Origin: Promerops cafer
Lineage: Eukaryota; Chordata; Aves; Passeriformes; Nectariniidae
Assembly (NCBI GenBank): GCA_013398275.1
Contig: VZSE01014389.1
Coordinates: forward strand, 201,682 to 265,681
Direction of reading: 5' to 3'
Length of the DNA: 64,000 nt
Shown: one piece after another, positions 26,901 to 41,005 of the stretch
Layout: every line of letters begins with the position of its first letter
Position numbering within the stretch: position 1 is the first letter of the stretch
Position numbers and translations under genes: made by a program
The notes under the pieces: generated by a model
The model's input: only the letters and a program-made list of their open reading frames with translations
What the model was told of the DNA's origin: nothing
Database searches by the model: none

Positions 26901-29072
26901 AATTTTATAAAATATTTCTGCTTGTGACAAGCATCTGGGACCATGCTAGACTCTTTATTGACAAAATCATTCCAAAGAATAGAAAAATGCTAAAAGCAAA
27001 TTTAGAACTTACTGAAAAAATTTTACCTTAAAGCTTTTAAGGGTATCTAACTTTTTTATGCTACTTGAAAAGTTAAAATGCATAAATTATTCTACCAGTA
27101 CAGAGCTGTTTAAAGAATGTCTGATGGAGAGGGTTTATGCACAACAGGCAAGAAAAAAAAAAAGTCTTTCAGACATTTAATTAACTGCTACTCTTATAAA
27201 TGTGTACTTGTGCAGTAAAACACTCTTTTATGTAGCTAGAAGGTACTTTAAATTCATGTTCTAGTCAGCTGGAAGGAAACAAAAATTAGTCCCACAGTAC
27301 TACAATGCTCTGTCAAGAACCTGAAGGACAATATGAAACTGAAAGTAATTAATGTTTTGCAGGAAAAAGATTACTTTTCAGTCAACTCAATATTTGGTAT
27401 CAATTTAAGGGACTAATAGAAATATCTCTCACAGAGCAAATGACATTTCTGATGGGGCATATCTGATGCTTAAAAGTATTGCTAGACTTATCAGGCAGCC
27501 TGAAGGTCAGAAATACTTAATTCTCACTCTGTCAGCAAAATTTTCAAGTCTGTTTTGGGCTGTAGCCTTGTAAGAGGCTCATTCTTTGCAGATGATGATT
27601 TTTTTCTGTCAGAGGAACATGTGAGGGTTCAGAAAGCTTGGGAATACATCAGCTGGGGAGGGAAAATCTCACCTGTTTTCCTCAACTCAACAATACAAAG
27701 AAAAAAAAAAGTGATTATTCAGTTGCTTAACTTAAGCTGACTTAAGCCAGGGTAAAAATGGAACAAAACCAGGCAAGAATATTCAATGAACTATTAGTAT
27801 TTCTTAATGTCTCCTAGATGTTTACTGTGAATTTTCTCTTTGTTAGAAATTTGTTTATCTTATGCCAAATAAGGCAATTTTTCTTCATTTGACAGCAAGT
27901 TTCTGTAAAGTTTTATGGCTTCAGTCCATGTGGATACTTTTTTATGTCCTTGCCCTCTTGAAATGACTATGAAAGCAATCCATCTTTTTTATTTTTTTTG
28001 TTTGAAATTCAAAGATAATTTCTCTATTTCACAAGGATTATAGGAAAAGAAGAAAACTCACTAGCTTGCTTTATTTTCCTGTTCCTCATGCAAAACTGTT
28101 TTGTCAGCAGTCCTTAAAGTTCTACCTTAAAGTTCTGCAGAAATATAGATGCTATTTAATTTTCCCATCTTGGACTCCTTTCAGTTTGCTATCTGTAAAG
28201 CAGTGAGACAGGACAGCTGAGAGAAATAAGTGGGAGCAAAATGGGTAGCTAAAAAGGTTGTAAGGGAGAGGTGAAATGAGTGAACGGTTTACTGGCTGCA
28301 CTGCTTTTTGTGCTTCCTATTAAATTTTAGAAGGAGACTGGCAAGGCTTAGAAGCTGCAGGGGAAAAATATTCTTATCCCACTTTTAAGTCGTTCCTCCT
28401 CTTACACATTTCTCAAGTATGAGACTTCCTTCACTCCACGTTTCACTATTCCTCATTTTCATATTTTTAAGCAGAGGAAATCCTCCAGCTCTTCATAAAT
28501 CAGTTACTCATACTTGTGTGCCTCAATAACTCTCAGAGGTGAGAACAATTCTGGGAACTTGTTGGACTGGATCAGCTCCTAGGATGCACTAACCTCTGAT
28601 GGTTTAGAGAACCATCTAGCATTCTTTTTTGAATGCATCCTACAGTCAGAACTCTGACATTTTAAGGATGAAGTAAACTCGTGTTCAAGATCTGTGTACA
28701 AAGATGGAAGTTTAAATTCTGCAGCTTAAATCTCGTGGCACTGCTGTACTGAGATCTAAAGCTGCAGACAAGAACACCACTGAGAGTTTCTGCCAAATAT
28801 GGAAATAAATTATTACACATAAAGACAGGATTTAGATATATTACTGGGACTACGTCAGGGCATGGCATCTTAATCTGAGTTATTGATGCAAATATAAAAG
28901 GAAAGAAGAAAGTTTCATAACTCTTTCATATACCCTTCAACATTGGTAATAATGCATTTCCTTTGGGAGTTTGTTTCATTCTTCTCCAACCTAACACATG
29001 ACTTTACAACACTTATCAAAATTTTAATGGCACCTCTTGTCTGACTGTCTGTATGAGACATCATAAAGCTGC

Positions 29073-29112
29073 TTTTGCATTAATTTATGGGATTTTGCAT
29101 TAATTTATTTGA
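29073..29112. repeat. 20-bp tandem duplication
   Basis: TTTTGCATTAATTTAT occurs at 29073 and again at 29093, consistent with a recent slippage event. Confidence 0.8.
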
Positions 29113-32100
29113 TTTTTAAATGCTAAGTCATCCAGAAGGTTTGACTGTTAATGTCAATAGAAAGAAGAATGACATGATGCACATAATTCCTCAGAATTCA
29201 GCTACTGAAGTATTTTAGTATATTTGGACTTAAATTCATCTCCTTATCTTAATTAGTCTTCATTTCATCTAAAAAGAGCTCAGAAAGGCATTTCCCAAAA
29301 GAAGAATTAAAAGCTTATTTAGAAACAACCCTCTAGAAAATTCATCTTGACATAAAATATGTAACTTTTTGCACCAGACCAAGAAGCTGTAGTATTCTTG
29401 TCTGAACAAAATCTCAGCCAACAATATTAATGTTATTTCTTTAAGTAACACATTAATGCTTGTTATGTAGAAAAACTAATGATTCATACGTTGCTTCCTA
29501 AATTTAAAAAAGGCATAAAAATAAGGCATTCATATTTGCAAGTAAATTACTCTAGTTGCCATTTAAAAAAAAAAAATTTCTTTAGGATTATTAATTTTCT
29601 TTAATAATTCTCATTTAGGTTAAATTCTGCAGACTCCCATCCACAATTTAAAATCTTTGTCAAGTACTAAGAAAATCCCTTAATAGTCCTGTCCCACAGA
29701 AATAGCATGATATTATTCAACAGTTTCTAGGCAAAGATGTCAGGAGCATTTAAGATGCTTTGTGGGAAAAAAAAATGAGTTGTAATATGTCAAAACTTTT
29801 ATACTTTGGTAATAGAGAAGCTTAAAAAATAATTGTTACAAAGAGAATATTTAATACCTGAAAGAAATCAAAGCTCATGTGCCATGTCTTGTGTCTCCCA
29901 ACAAGAAATGCAGTCATAGCATGGCAACTTGACAGTTAGATTATTTGATTCCTCAGTGTCTTTTAACAATAATTGTGTATTTTATGTTTCTGTCTTTTAC
30001 CAGATAATTGTATAAGCAATTCCGTTCAACATTTTAAAGGCATCACACATTAGATTATTTGCAAGTAAAATGGCTGCCAAGCATTTGTTATGCAAACACA
30101 GTTGGTCAGGTTTTTCGTAATGTTGTCTTTTAAGCATGTTCGATTTCTCTCACTGAGAATCAAACACAGTGGGTTTTATGTATTCCTAGTGACAATTATC
30201 TCTTTAGTACAAACAGCACTGGACTGCAGGGGAAATGCAATAATAGCTTTAAGTCATTTATATCTTCTGTCATTTATCAAAAAGTCCTTGAAATTCAAAA
30301 TGCTTTCCTTTGCATTGGCACTTAAATGCTTCATTTTCCTAGCTAGAAAAAAAAATGAAAAACTAAAACAATTCTGTAAAGATCTTTAAGTTCCAGCAAG
30401 TGCAGCAAACATATTTCAGTGTCAGCTTTCTGCTTTCAAATTTATAATTTGAACTCTGTGATGTCTTTGAGGAGCTCTGCAATATGAAATTATTACCATG
30501 TGATGCAATGAAAATGAACCAAATAGGAATGCTGAGAATAAACAGCACACTTCAATTTCTCAAAATGACACATGTTTGGAGAAAGCAAATGCAAATATAG
30601 TTCAAAACCAGCACCAGCTTTAAGGTTCCCTTTTCAGCCATGTTGCTGGCCTGGTTCTTCACAGAAGTTGCTTCCTTCTTCCAACACATCATTTATCATT
30701 TGCCTTTGTTTACTGTTCTTGACACTTCACTTTGCCCATGCTGTGATTCGTTTATTCCACTGGATTAAATGAAGGACTAGCCAGGTTAGCAAATACCTAA
30801 ACATGGCCATGCTTCATTCAGAGATTTGTTTTTCTCTGCATTTGTGATCAGTCTTCACACTCTCTGGGAAGTCCCAGCCCAAAGGCTTCCAAGGGATTCA
30901 CTTGTGTCTCTTGTAAGAGATGCAGGATCTGAAGCAGGGCCCTCCTATTTCCCTTCTACTGGCTCACCAGTCTGCCTCAGGCTCTTCTGTCCTTCTCTGG
31001 GAAATCTGTGTCTCTCATCAGCACTCAAGAAGCACAAGATATTTCTAGCAAGCTGAACTACTGTGTCAGGATTGTACAGAAGAGCGTGCTGCATAACAAA
31101 ATGCTTAACAAAAGAGTCCAGGAACTTTTTGACAGTTGTGCCTCTGTGCCCTTCAGTATGGGCTTGCAGATGAGCTTTTATCACATAACCTATCAGGAAT
31201 GACTCCAGCTTCATTCCATAAAATGATGAATCCTTATTAGTCAAAAGAGTAAAGGACATTGCTATGCAGGTGCATTTCCTGTTGTTTTGCTGCCTTGCTG
31301 AAATTAATTTCCATGCTTACACTGCCCTCACTGAACTTTAAACGTGCAAAAATTAACCTTTCATCTGGTGCTACTCCGTGCCAAGAACAGGAGGACTGTT
31401 TTAGTAGATAAATAATGGATGCCTCAGCAATGAGCACTAATGCCTGCAAGCACATGAAGAAATTATGTTTAATTAGCACTGTGTACAAGTCGTTGCCATT
31501 TTTAAACTGTGTAAAAGATATATCTTTAATAATTAGTTTATGTACTAATAGTCTAATGGTGTCTCTGTGGGTGTTGGGAGGACTGGCAGCAGAGCATCCT
31601 TCTCCTGGTACATCAGCCAGGGTGCAGATTTGCCTGGGTTGTCTTGGGTCAGAGAACACAGAGTAGACTCAAAGTGCTGTGTATCACTAAGCAAGGTATT
31701 TGAGTACAGGTTCTCCTTCCCCTTGATGGACACCCACCAGTGAAGAATTCTGTAAAACTGTATGTGTGGGCTCCCTTTTTGATATGCTTGTCCTGGCACT
31801 GACACAGGCAGCCACATTGATGCATTGAGGGTAGCAGGGAAGAGTGTGAAAGGAAGAAATTCTGACTCAAGTTCAGGAAGGCAAAAGGCTACTGTGACTT
31901 AAAACAATCCTTTTCCCCTAGTAGCTCACTTTCGTCCTCACCACGTGTTAGGGATATTTTGGATAGTAAGGCAGAAGGAGATGTGTTAATGTGCCTTGCT
32001 CACTGAAGTTCAACCTGCTGTGATTCCAGCCTTGCTTGTGGTTAAAAATCACATGGCAACTGCTTACATATTTTCATTTTTTCTGCCACTGTTATGGCAA

Positions 32101-32568
32101 GGGTGCTTGGCAGGAATGCAGCGTGGACAGATGGGACAGCAACCTCCTGAATTGCCCTGTCTAAATTCACAGCACCCCATGAGTGTGATTACTAATGGAA
32201 TACATGGCTTGAGATCACTCAGAAGTTCAAAATACTCTGCACAGGATGCAAGTGATTATTTTTCCATCTCCTCCTTCTACTGGCCGTCATCAGTATGTGT
32301 TGCAACACGATATAAATTACTTGCTTTCCTAAACTGTTTGATTTAAACTACTCTGCAAAAAGGAAGCCTAGCTGCCCTGTTTCTCATAGACACGTCCTAA
32401 TTTTTCTGTCATTTTATCTTGGTGATTGTCAAATTCAAGAACTTCCTTCAGTACACAGTTTGATGGGGCCAACACAGAGGTCTGTTTTTGCAATGGTATG
32501 TTTAAGATAAGAGATAAAAATCCAAGATCATATGTCAGAGATAGAATTAGAGTGGGATTCTGGAATCC

Positions 32569-32648
32569 TTTTTATTTTGTTTGTGGTTTGTTCTTTGGTC
32601 TTGGTTTTTTGGGTTTTTTTTTTCGTTTGTTTGTTTTTTTTGTAGTTG
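32569..32648. repeat. G/T-rich low-complexity tract
   Basis: The plus strand is almost only T and G. The complementary strand is the same kind of A/C sequence as the tract at 59939-60140. Nothing coding. Confidence 0.85.
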
Positions 32649-33777
32649 TACATTACAAAACTAAATTATAGAAAGAAGAGATGAAAAAACAGAAGCTGTC
32701 AATGAAAATGATGGCAAGACAGAGAAGGATTTCTAAATGCTGTGCCAAAGAAACAGTTGGAGAGAGAAGAAGGCAATAAAAATCAGAAGATGGTGTCATG
32801 GGCACCAACAGAGAATATTATTTTAAGAAAGAATGTTTCTGGTAGTACTAAGACAGCTGACAGGTCCAGATGGATGAAGCTGATCAGGTTCTGTGGTTTG
32901 GTGAAGAGGAATCAATGCAGATTTGAAAAAGAAAAGGCTTTTGATGATTATAAACTGTATTGGAAAGCACCTAAAATGAAACTGGAAAATAAAGTCTCCA
33001 GGGAAAACAACTAAAGCAAATTTACAGGTATGAGAAAGAAGGTAGAATGACAGCTATGGATCTCTGCTAATATGTGTTATTAAAAAGGGTGAAAAATAGC
33101 CTGTGATGAGGTAAAGACCAGAAGGTATTCAGTGCGGGGATGCAGGAATGGGTTAACCTGTGGTAAGGCAAGCTGTTCTTGTCATAAAATCTATGACCAC
33201 TGTGAAACAGTCCTTGGAGAAAGACCCTCAGAGTGAAAAAATTAGCACACAAATTAATGAGGGAAATAGGTATCAGATTTCTAAATATGTGTCAGTTGGC
33301 TTCCTTGTTTCCCATATGCAGCCTGTTTGTCTGTGAGAGATTATCACTGTGCAGTTATCTCCTGATTTATGTGTGGAGCCTGGTATGGCTCTTAATGCAT
33401 CCAACTTAGAGAAAGAGAAAAGAGGGTGCAAGGGAGACCAGGGGAGCAGCTGGGTCTCTGAGGCAAATGGGAAGGTGAGAAAAGAAGAGTTAGGACATTT
33501 CTATGTCTGTGAAAAGAGAAAAAAATTAAAAGACATATGGAATAAAGTGAAGGAAGCCAAGCTGACGAGATATAAAAATGTTGGGGATGTGCTTTACAAA
33601 AGGACAGGGAAGGTGGGTCAGTCTAAGGCAGCAGAGGTGCAGGAGCTGCTGCATGCTGGCCTGCCAAGCTGGGAGAGCTGTGCAGCCCAGGAATCAGTAG
33701 GACTGAGAGGGATGGGGTGCATCCTGGAGGCAGACTAGTGCAGGACTTCAAACTCTAATACTCTAAAGTGTTGTACT

Positions 33778-33778
33778 A

Positions 33779-33820
<42 letters not shown>
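33778..33820. repeat. Short (ATT)n array, about 14 units
   Basis: This is the same locus as the long array at 35106-35688 but 540 bp (180 triplets) shorter; the flanks on both sides match. Confidence 0.95.
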
Positions 33821-33822
<2 letters not shown>

Positions 33823-34106
33823 CACTGCATTGAGAAACTATACATTTCAATGAATCTCAGTTCTAACTTTAGAAAATTAAAGGTAAAACACAGACATGTT
33901 GAAAATGTAGTAAAAAATTGGCAATACACCTTCGATGATGTTCTGACCACATGTCACAGGTGGTTTTTAAAATAAAAAAACATCTGCAGAGGGTAAACTC
34001 AGATTACTTCTTCTGTGTCTGCAGGGTCAAGACAGAACGAGCACATATTTAAGGGGAAATACTTTTCACCTTAAATTGGAATTAATTAGTATTAATTAGA
34101 ATTGTT

Positions 34107-34406
34107 GATGAGACTGCATCTCAATACCCTGTGTCCATTTTTTGGCCCCTCACTACAAGAAGGACATTGAGGGGCTGGAACGAGTCCAGAGAAGGGCAGC
34201 AGAGCTGGGGAAGGGTCTGGAGCATAGGTCTGATGAGGAGTGACTGAGGAATCTGGGGTTGTTTAGCCTGAAGAAAAAGAGGCTCAGGGGTGACCTTATG
34301 GCTCCCTACAACTCCCTGAAAGGAGACTGTAGCCAGGTGGATGACAGTCTCTTTTCCCAGGTAACAAGTGACAGGACAAGAGAAAGTGGCCTCAAGTGAT
34401 ACCAGG
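34107..34406 (+). mobile_element. CR1 LINE fragment, left copy, cut by gap
   Basis: It matches the CR1 segment coding for the C-terminal part of the reverse transcriptase, including the in-frame TGA seen in the right copy. It stops at the N at 34407 in the middle of the element, whereas the copy at 35975 runs on to the 3' tail. It is probably the same insertion represented twice. Confidence 0.85.
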
Positions 34407-34407
34407 N
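34407..34407. other. Assembly break (single N)
   Basis: One N joins the CR1 interior to sequence already seen 1,328 bases earlier. This is the mark of two abutted contigs. Confidence 0.9.
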
Positions 34408-36274
<1,867 letters not shown>

Positions 36275-36547
36275 AGAGGTTTAGACTGAATAATAGGATT
36301 GGGGTTTTTTTCACAGAAAAGGTTGCAAAGCATTGGAACAGACTGCCCAGGGAAGTGATGGAGTTACCATCCATGGAGGTACTCAAAACACGTGTGGCTG
36401 TGGCACTTGAGGATATGGTTTGATGGTGAACATGGTAGTTATGTTGTTGGTTGGACCTAATGGTCCCCTTCAAACCTTAAAGATTCTATGACTTCAAAGT
36501 TCAGGAAACCATGGTTCATAAACATCAGCTGAAACTCACGATACCCT

Positions 36548-36929
36548 AGAATCATAGAACAATAGAATCATAAAATGTTTAGAGTTGGAAGGACCTTAAA
36601 GATCACCAACCCCTCTGCCATGGAAAGGGGTGCCAGTCACTAGTTGAGGTTTGTCAGGGCCCCATCCAGGTCTTGAACACTTTCATGGGTGGAACAGCTA
36701 CAGCTTCTCTGGGCAATCTGTTCCAGTGCCTCATCACCTTCTGAGTAAAGAATTTCTTCCTGACATCTAAACTAAACCTGTCCTCTTTCAGTTTAAAACC
36801 ATTGCCCCTTTTCCTGTCACTATTTGACTGTATAAAAGTCCTTTGTCCTCCTTTTTATAAGCCCCCTTAAGGTACAGAAGGCCACAATGAGGTCTCCCCA
36901 AAGAATTTTCTTTCCCCATGCTGATCAGA
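36548..36929 (-). mobile_element. CR1 LINE 3' fragment, minus strand
   Basis: Read on the plus strand it begins with AGAATCATAGAAC...AGAATCATAAAATG, the complement of the CR1 ATTCTATG-type tail. It continues with GTTGGAAGGACCTTAAAGATC and the conserved TTCCAGTGCCTCA and AAGAATTTCTTCCTGA segments. The similarity fades after GGTCTCCCCAAAG at about 36905-36929, the 5' truncation point. It lies tail to tail with the plus-strand CR1, about 57 bp away, and seems to belong to a different subfamily. Confidence 0.9.
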
Positions 36930-39900
36930 AGTTGACAAACAGTACCATCTGAATATATATGTAATAAATCAAGGTCCAGGGAAGACAGAACATATTGGAG
37001 TAGACAGTTCTAAGTACTAGATGATACAAGTATGATTACTGTGATGTAATTAATGATTCTTCTGCAGGCACATTCTTCTTGCGGTCCTGGATGTTTCCAA
37101 ATGCATGGGTAATGTAATATTTGTTTGCTTAATACATTACATCAAAAAAGCTTCTGAAGGAAAGCATTCCCTATTCTTCAGTGTTTTCCTGTGTTCAGTA
37201 ACATCACTCATTTTTTCTTTTATTTATTATCATCTCTAAAATTAATTCAGTTCACATTCTGAAATTATTCTAGAGTGCTCAATCATTTGGTTTTGCAATG
37301 GACTATATGGCTCAGAAAACATGAATGTTCAAGAAAAGAGGATTTTTCAGAGCTCTTCAATTTGTCTAAAATATTTGCTCAAAAATTTACCAGAAATTAA
37401 AATTCTATGTCTAGAACCTTTTGCATTTAGAAGTCTTCTGTAAAATTTGTCAAACATTTTGACTTGGTGAAAGTGACAGCAGTTTAATATGGCCAGACCA
37501 ACAAATATAGAAACATGCAAAACCAGGCCTAATAACTTCAAATTGCTGTTTGGCGTGTGCTCATTCATGTGCTTGACTTTCTTCTTACAACAAGCCCAAT
37601 ATCAATGCAAAAAAAGGCCAAACTACTGATTTTCATTCAAAGAAAAGCTAACACATCCCATGCCTAACAGGTATCAAAGAGAGAGTCCAGGAGTTTCAGC
37701 TCATATTTCTGTGCTTGATTCCATTTAGATAACATTTTGGTTTAAATTAATTACTTGATTTATACCTTGCCAAATACTTGCTTTAGAGACGCAGCATGAT
37801 GACCTCAACATAGCAGAAATATCCTTTCTGCTATCCTATGTTTTCATATCTATAAATACGGAACACAAACTCAACCTTCAGAATTCTGCTTCAATTCAGA
37901 CAATAAGTGAGAAAACAGTGAATTTATATTTTGTGATTTTTGGGCCCACTTACATCTTATACCATCCTGATTGCTTCACATTTCAGGAAAGCATAAGGGC
38001 TGGACCCATTTATCGTGGCCTTCACTGCATGTCCAGATGGTAAGTCTTGCATTTATAGAGATCAGAGCATGGCAGGCCATTTTGATAGCTAATACTAATG
38101 AAAAAAATAAGTGTCCAGCTCTCCCTCCTTTCTCCCTTCAGTCCTTTAATTCTACCTCCTACATATATGAAGAAATAAAAGTGATGCAGGAGCTGGTCAT
38201 TTCCAGACCAAATGCTCTATCTGACTGTCTTTATGTCTGTGCATTCAATGACTTGATAAGCTTGACAAATGCTAAATTTTGGGAGTAAAATTCATATTTG
38301 GTCATGACTTACAAATAACATATGCCCTTAGTATATTAAAATCAGAATATTTCAGTGAGAATTTGGATTACTAAATTCAGTTTCTGGTTAAATTAACTCA
38401 CAAATTTATCCTGAACTTTCATTAATTAATTAACTTAATTAAACTTAAATTTCATTAATTAGGTAAACTTAGCATTAATTGAATTTTCTATAAATTAATG
38501 ATTTTTCACTTGTCCTCTTATGCATTGCAGTGCAAAGCAAGACTTGGACATTGTGTGATACTGCAATTAATCACTGTAATTAATCTTTGCTGCAAGTAAA
38601 AAATAACTCATTTGATGTTAAATATGCATCCTTAATCCTGATTTTTCTCAACTTTTGACTGCTTATTTTTTTCATGTTAGTAATATTCCTCTGTTAGATA
38701 ATGCAATGCTCATGCATAGAAGAGATATTTGTATTCCATTGGTTTCCTTGCTGGATATAATCTTTTAATGCAGTCTATAGGAGGAAACACTAGAGATGCA
38801 ATCACTAGACAGTAAAACAAGAAAGCAGTTTTGTTATTTTGAATGACATCCACAATGAGCTTGCTGTTAAAACCACAGTGAATAATCCCATACTTTTGAC
38901 AGAAAAACATTCAGAAAGAAGCATTATAAAAATAATTTTTCCAGCATTTATATATGCAAAATATCTTAACTCCAGCCCAAGTTCCTGCCAGTGAATCAAG
39001 AGAATGAAAAATACATTAAAGAAATGCCATATGTAAATAAAGCAGATTGTCAGTGCTTCTTAACAATGTGTTGAGAATAACAGGAGCATTTGTTCCTGTG
39101 TTGCTCACTGTATCCAATGTCATTTAAATGTGACTGAAATTTCTTTCCAGGTGATATGCATCTCTTCATTTTGTATACTTCAAAGTGAGTATTGGGCTAC
39201 AGATATTGCAAAAAATAGGGCAGATTTTCCTTAGTCAAAATCTGTAAGTTCTGAAAAAGCTAATAATAAGTTAAACTGAGAAACCTTATAATTACAGGTG
39301 TTAAGGATAGGCTCAAACTATTCTTGAAAGAAAATTCGAGGGGCTGATTGGATAGTCAAGGTTAGGGGCCATTCGTTTTTCCAAATTTCTAACTATAGGT
39401 GCTGTGCCCCTCACCCTGGACTACTGTATCTGGTGAGGATGCACATATGTTATCATCTATGGCAGCTGCACAATATATTAATTTGAGCAGCTTAAAATTT
39501 GCCCTTATGTGTATTGGATTTTCATTAAATTGTTGTGACAAAAATCCCTTTTTGAACCCAATCTTATACAAAGCCAAGAGCTGTAGCTTCAAAAGAATTA
39601 TACGCATAGATATGTATAAAATATTAGAATCAATTTTAAGGCTTATGAAACTGTATGAAATATACAACAATAAAAAGGATCTTTGAACTTAAGTGGTTAT
39701 AGATGGTATACAGGTTATAGCTATATAATTTGAGGAATTTGAATATTACTTTATATTACTAACTTTACTCATTGTGGTCAGCCCAGTATGTGTTTGGCAT
39801 TAGAGATTTTAGGGAACTGGTTGCTCCACCTATATCAATTCTAAACTAATGACTGTGTTGATTCTACATATTTATTCATGCTTCTAATTGGCCAATAAGC

Positions 39901-40947
39901 TCATTTCCTTTTGTCCTCCTTCCTGAACACAAGGAAAATTTTTTACTTTTTTCTGAATAATATCAGCCATAGCAGAAGCTGAGTAGCAGGACAGAATACC
40001 TAAATAATTTTGATTTTACCTTTTTCTCTTTTTCTTGATTTGCAGACTGATTATACATCCTTTAATCACATGAGAATACTGATTGCAAGATAATATTGTT
40101 ACTAAGACAACTTCAGATGGTATCCATTGAGTACTTAATACTGCATTTTTCCTTTAATCTTTCAAATAAAATTAAATTTAGAAATACCACTCATTTGACA
40201 GCAATTCTTTGCTGAAGTTTCTTTTCCTTTTTCCGCCATCAAGATGTGTTTTGCTAAGGCTGCTACCTTGTTAACTGTCTCTTATCCAGTAATATTGCTA
40301 ATAGCTATTACATACCTTGTGCCAGCAACTGGTTCGGAAAATGAAATATTCATTTGAGATGCACATAACTTAGCACTGGTAGCTGAAAAGCAGCAGCAAC
40401 AAGTACTGACAGAGTGATCGAATTAATTGGAATTATAGCCTTTGGGTTTTGTATGAGCTGTTGGAATTATAGGAATGTCTTTACTGTTTCATCCTAAATA
40501 TCAGAGGTAAATGTGAAAACTTACTGCCTTTTCTATTAAAAGAGGTGCATTTTTATGACCTTTATTACATATTTTGCTGTTCTTTTTCAAGTATTCCAGT
40601 TTACCATGGACTGATTTCAGGGTAACAGTCAGCTGATAACCCACCCCATACACTTCTTTTACCTGTATGACAAACTTAGATCAAAACTTGGTATTTCTTT
40701 ATTATCATAGATGGCATGCAGTCAGCACATTCAACATTAATCTTTAAGAAAGGAATCCTTAAATTTTAGATAACATCAATGTAACCACCTTCCTTTCTGA
40801 TTTTAAGAGTTACCATGCTAAGCAATAACCAGTGCTCTCTCACTCTGCCCAGGTCCACAAATATCTCCAAGAACCTGCACTGACCCCTTGTCTTTGTGGT
40901 TTGTCCAGCCTGGATTTTTATTCACATATGGTGACCATAACAATATG

Positions 40948-41005
40948 AAGAAGAAACTTTTTAGTTTTCTTTGAGAAAGAAGAAACTTTTTTTTCTTTGA
41001 GAAAG
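40948..41005. repeat. 29-bp tandem duplication with hairpin core
   Basis: AAGAAGAAAC followed by TTTCTTTGAGAAAG occurs twice at 29-bp spacing, with small changes in the T run. Each copy holds a TTCTTT/AAAGAA mini-hairpin with a GAG loop. Confidence 0.75.

Larger units (their letters stand above)
24001..33079. other. Unique AT-rich non-coding sequence, no gene seen
   Basis: About nine kilobases with no recognised gene or transposon. Open frames are short and overlapping. There are small slippage duplications (about 24150, 28120 and 29073-29112), an 8-bp stem at 25180-25200 and a G/T-only stretch at 32569-32648. A plus frame at 32742-33014 encodes a lysine-rich 90-residue peptide with no recognised motif. 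Confidence 0.7.
33080..34406. repeat. Left copy of a 1.33-kb duplicated block
   Basis: This interval is repeated at 34408-36274, with offset 1328 before the ATT array and 1868 after it. By eye I found two substitutions (33852 G against 35720 T; 34399 A against 36267 G) plus 540 extra bases of ATT in the right copy. It holds a 129-codon plus frame of unknown meaning (33349-33738), a short ATT array and the start of a CR1 fragment. It ends at a single N inside the CR1. Confidence 0.95.
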
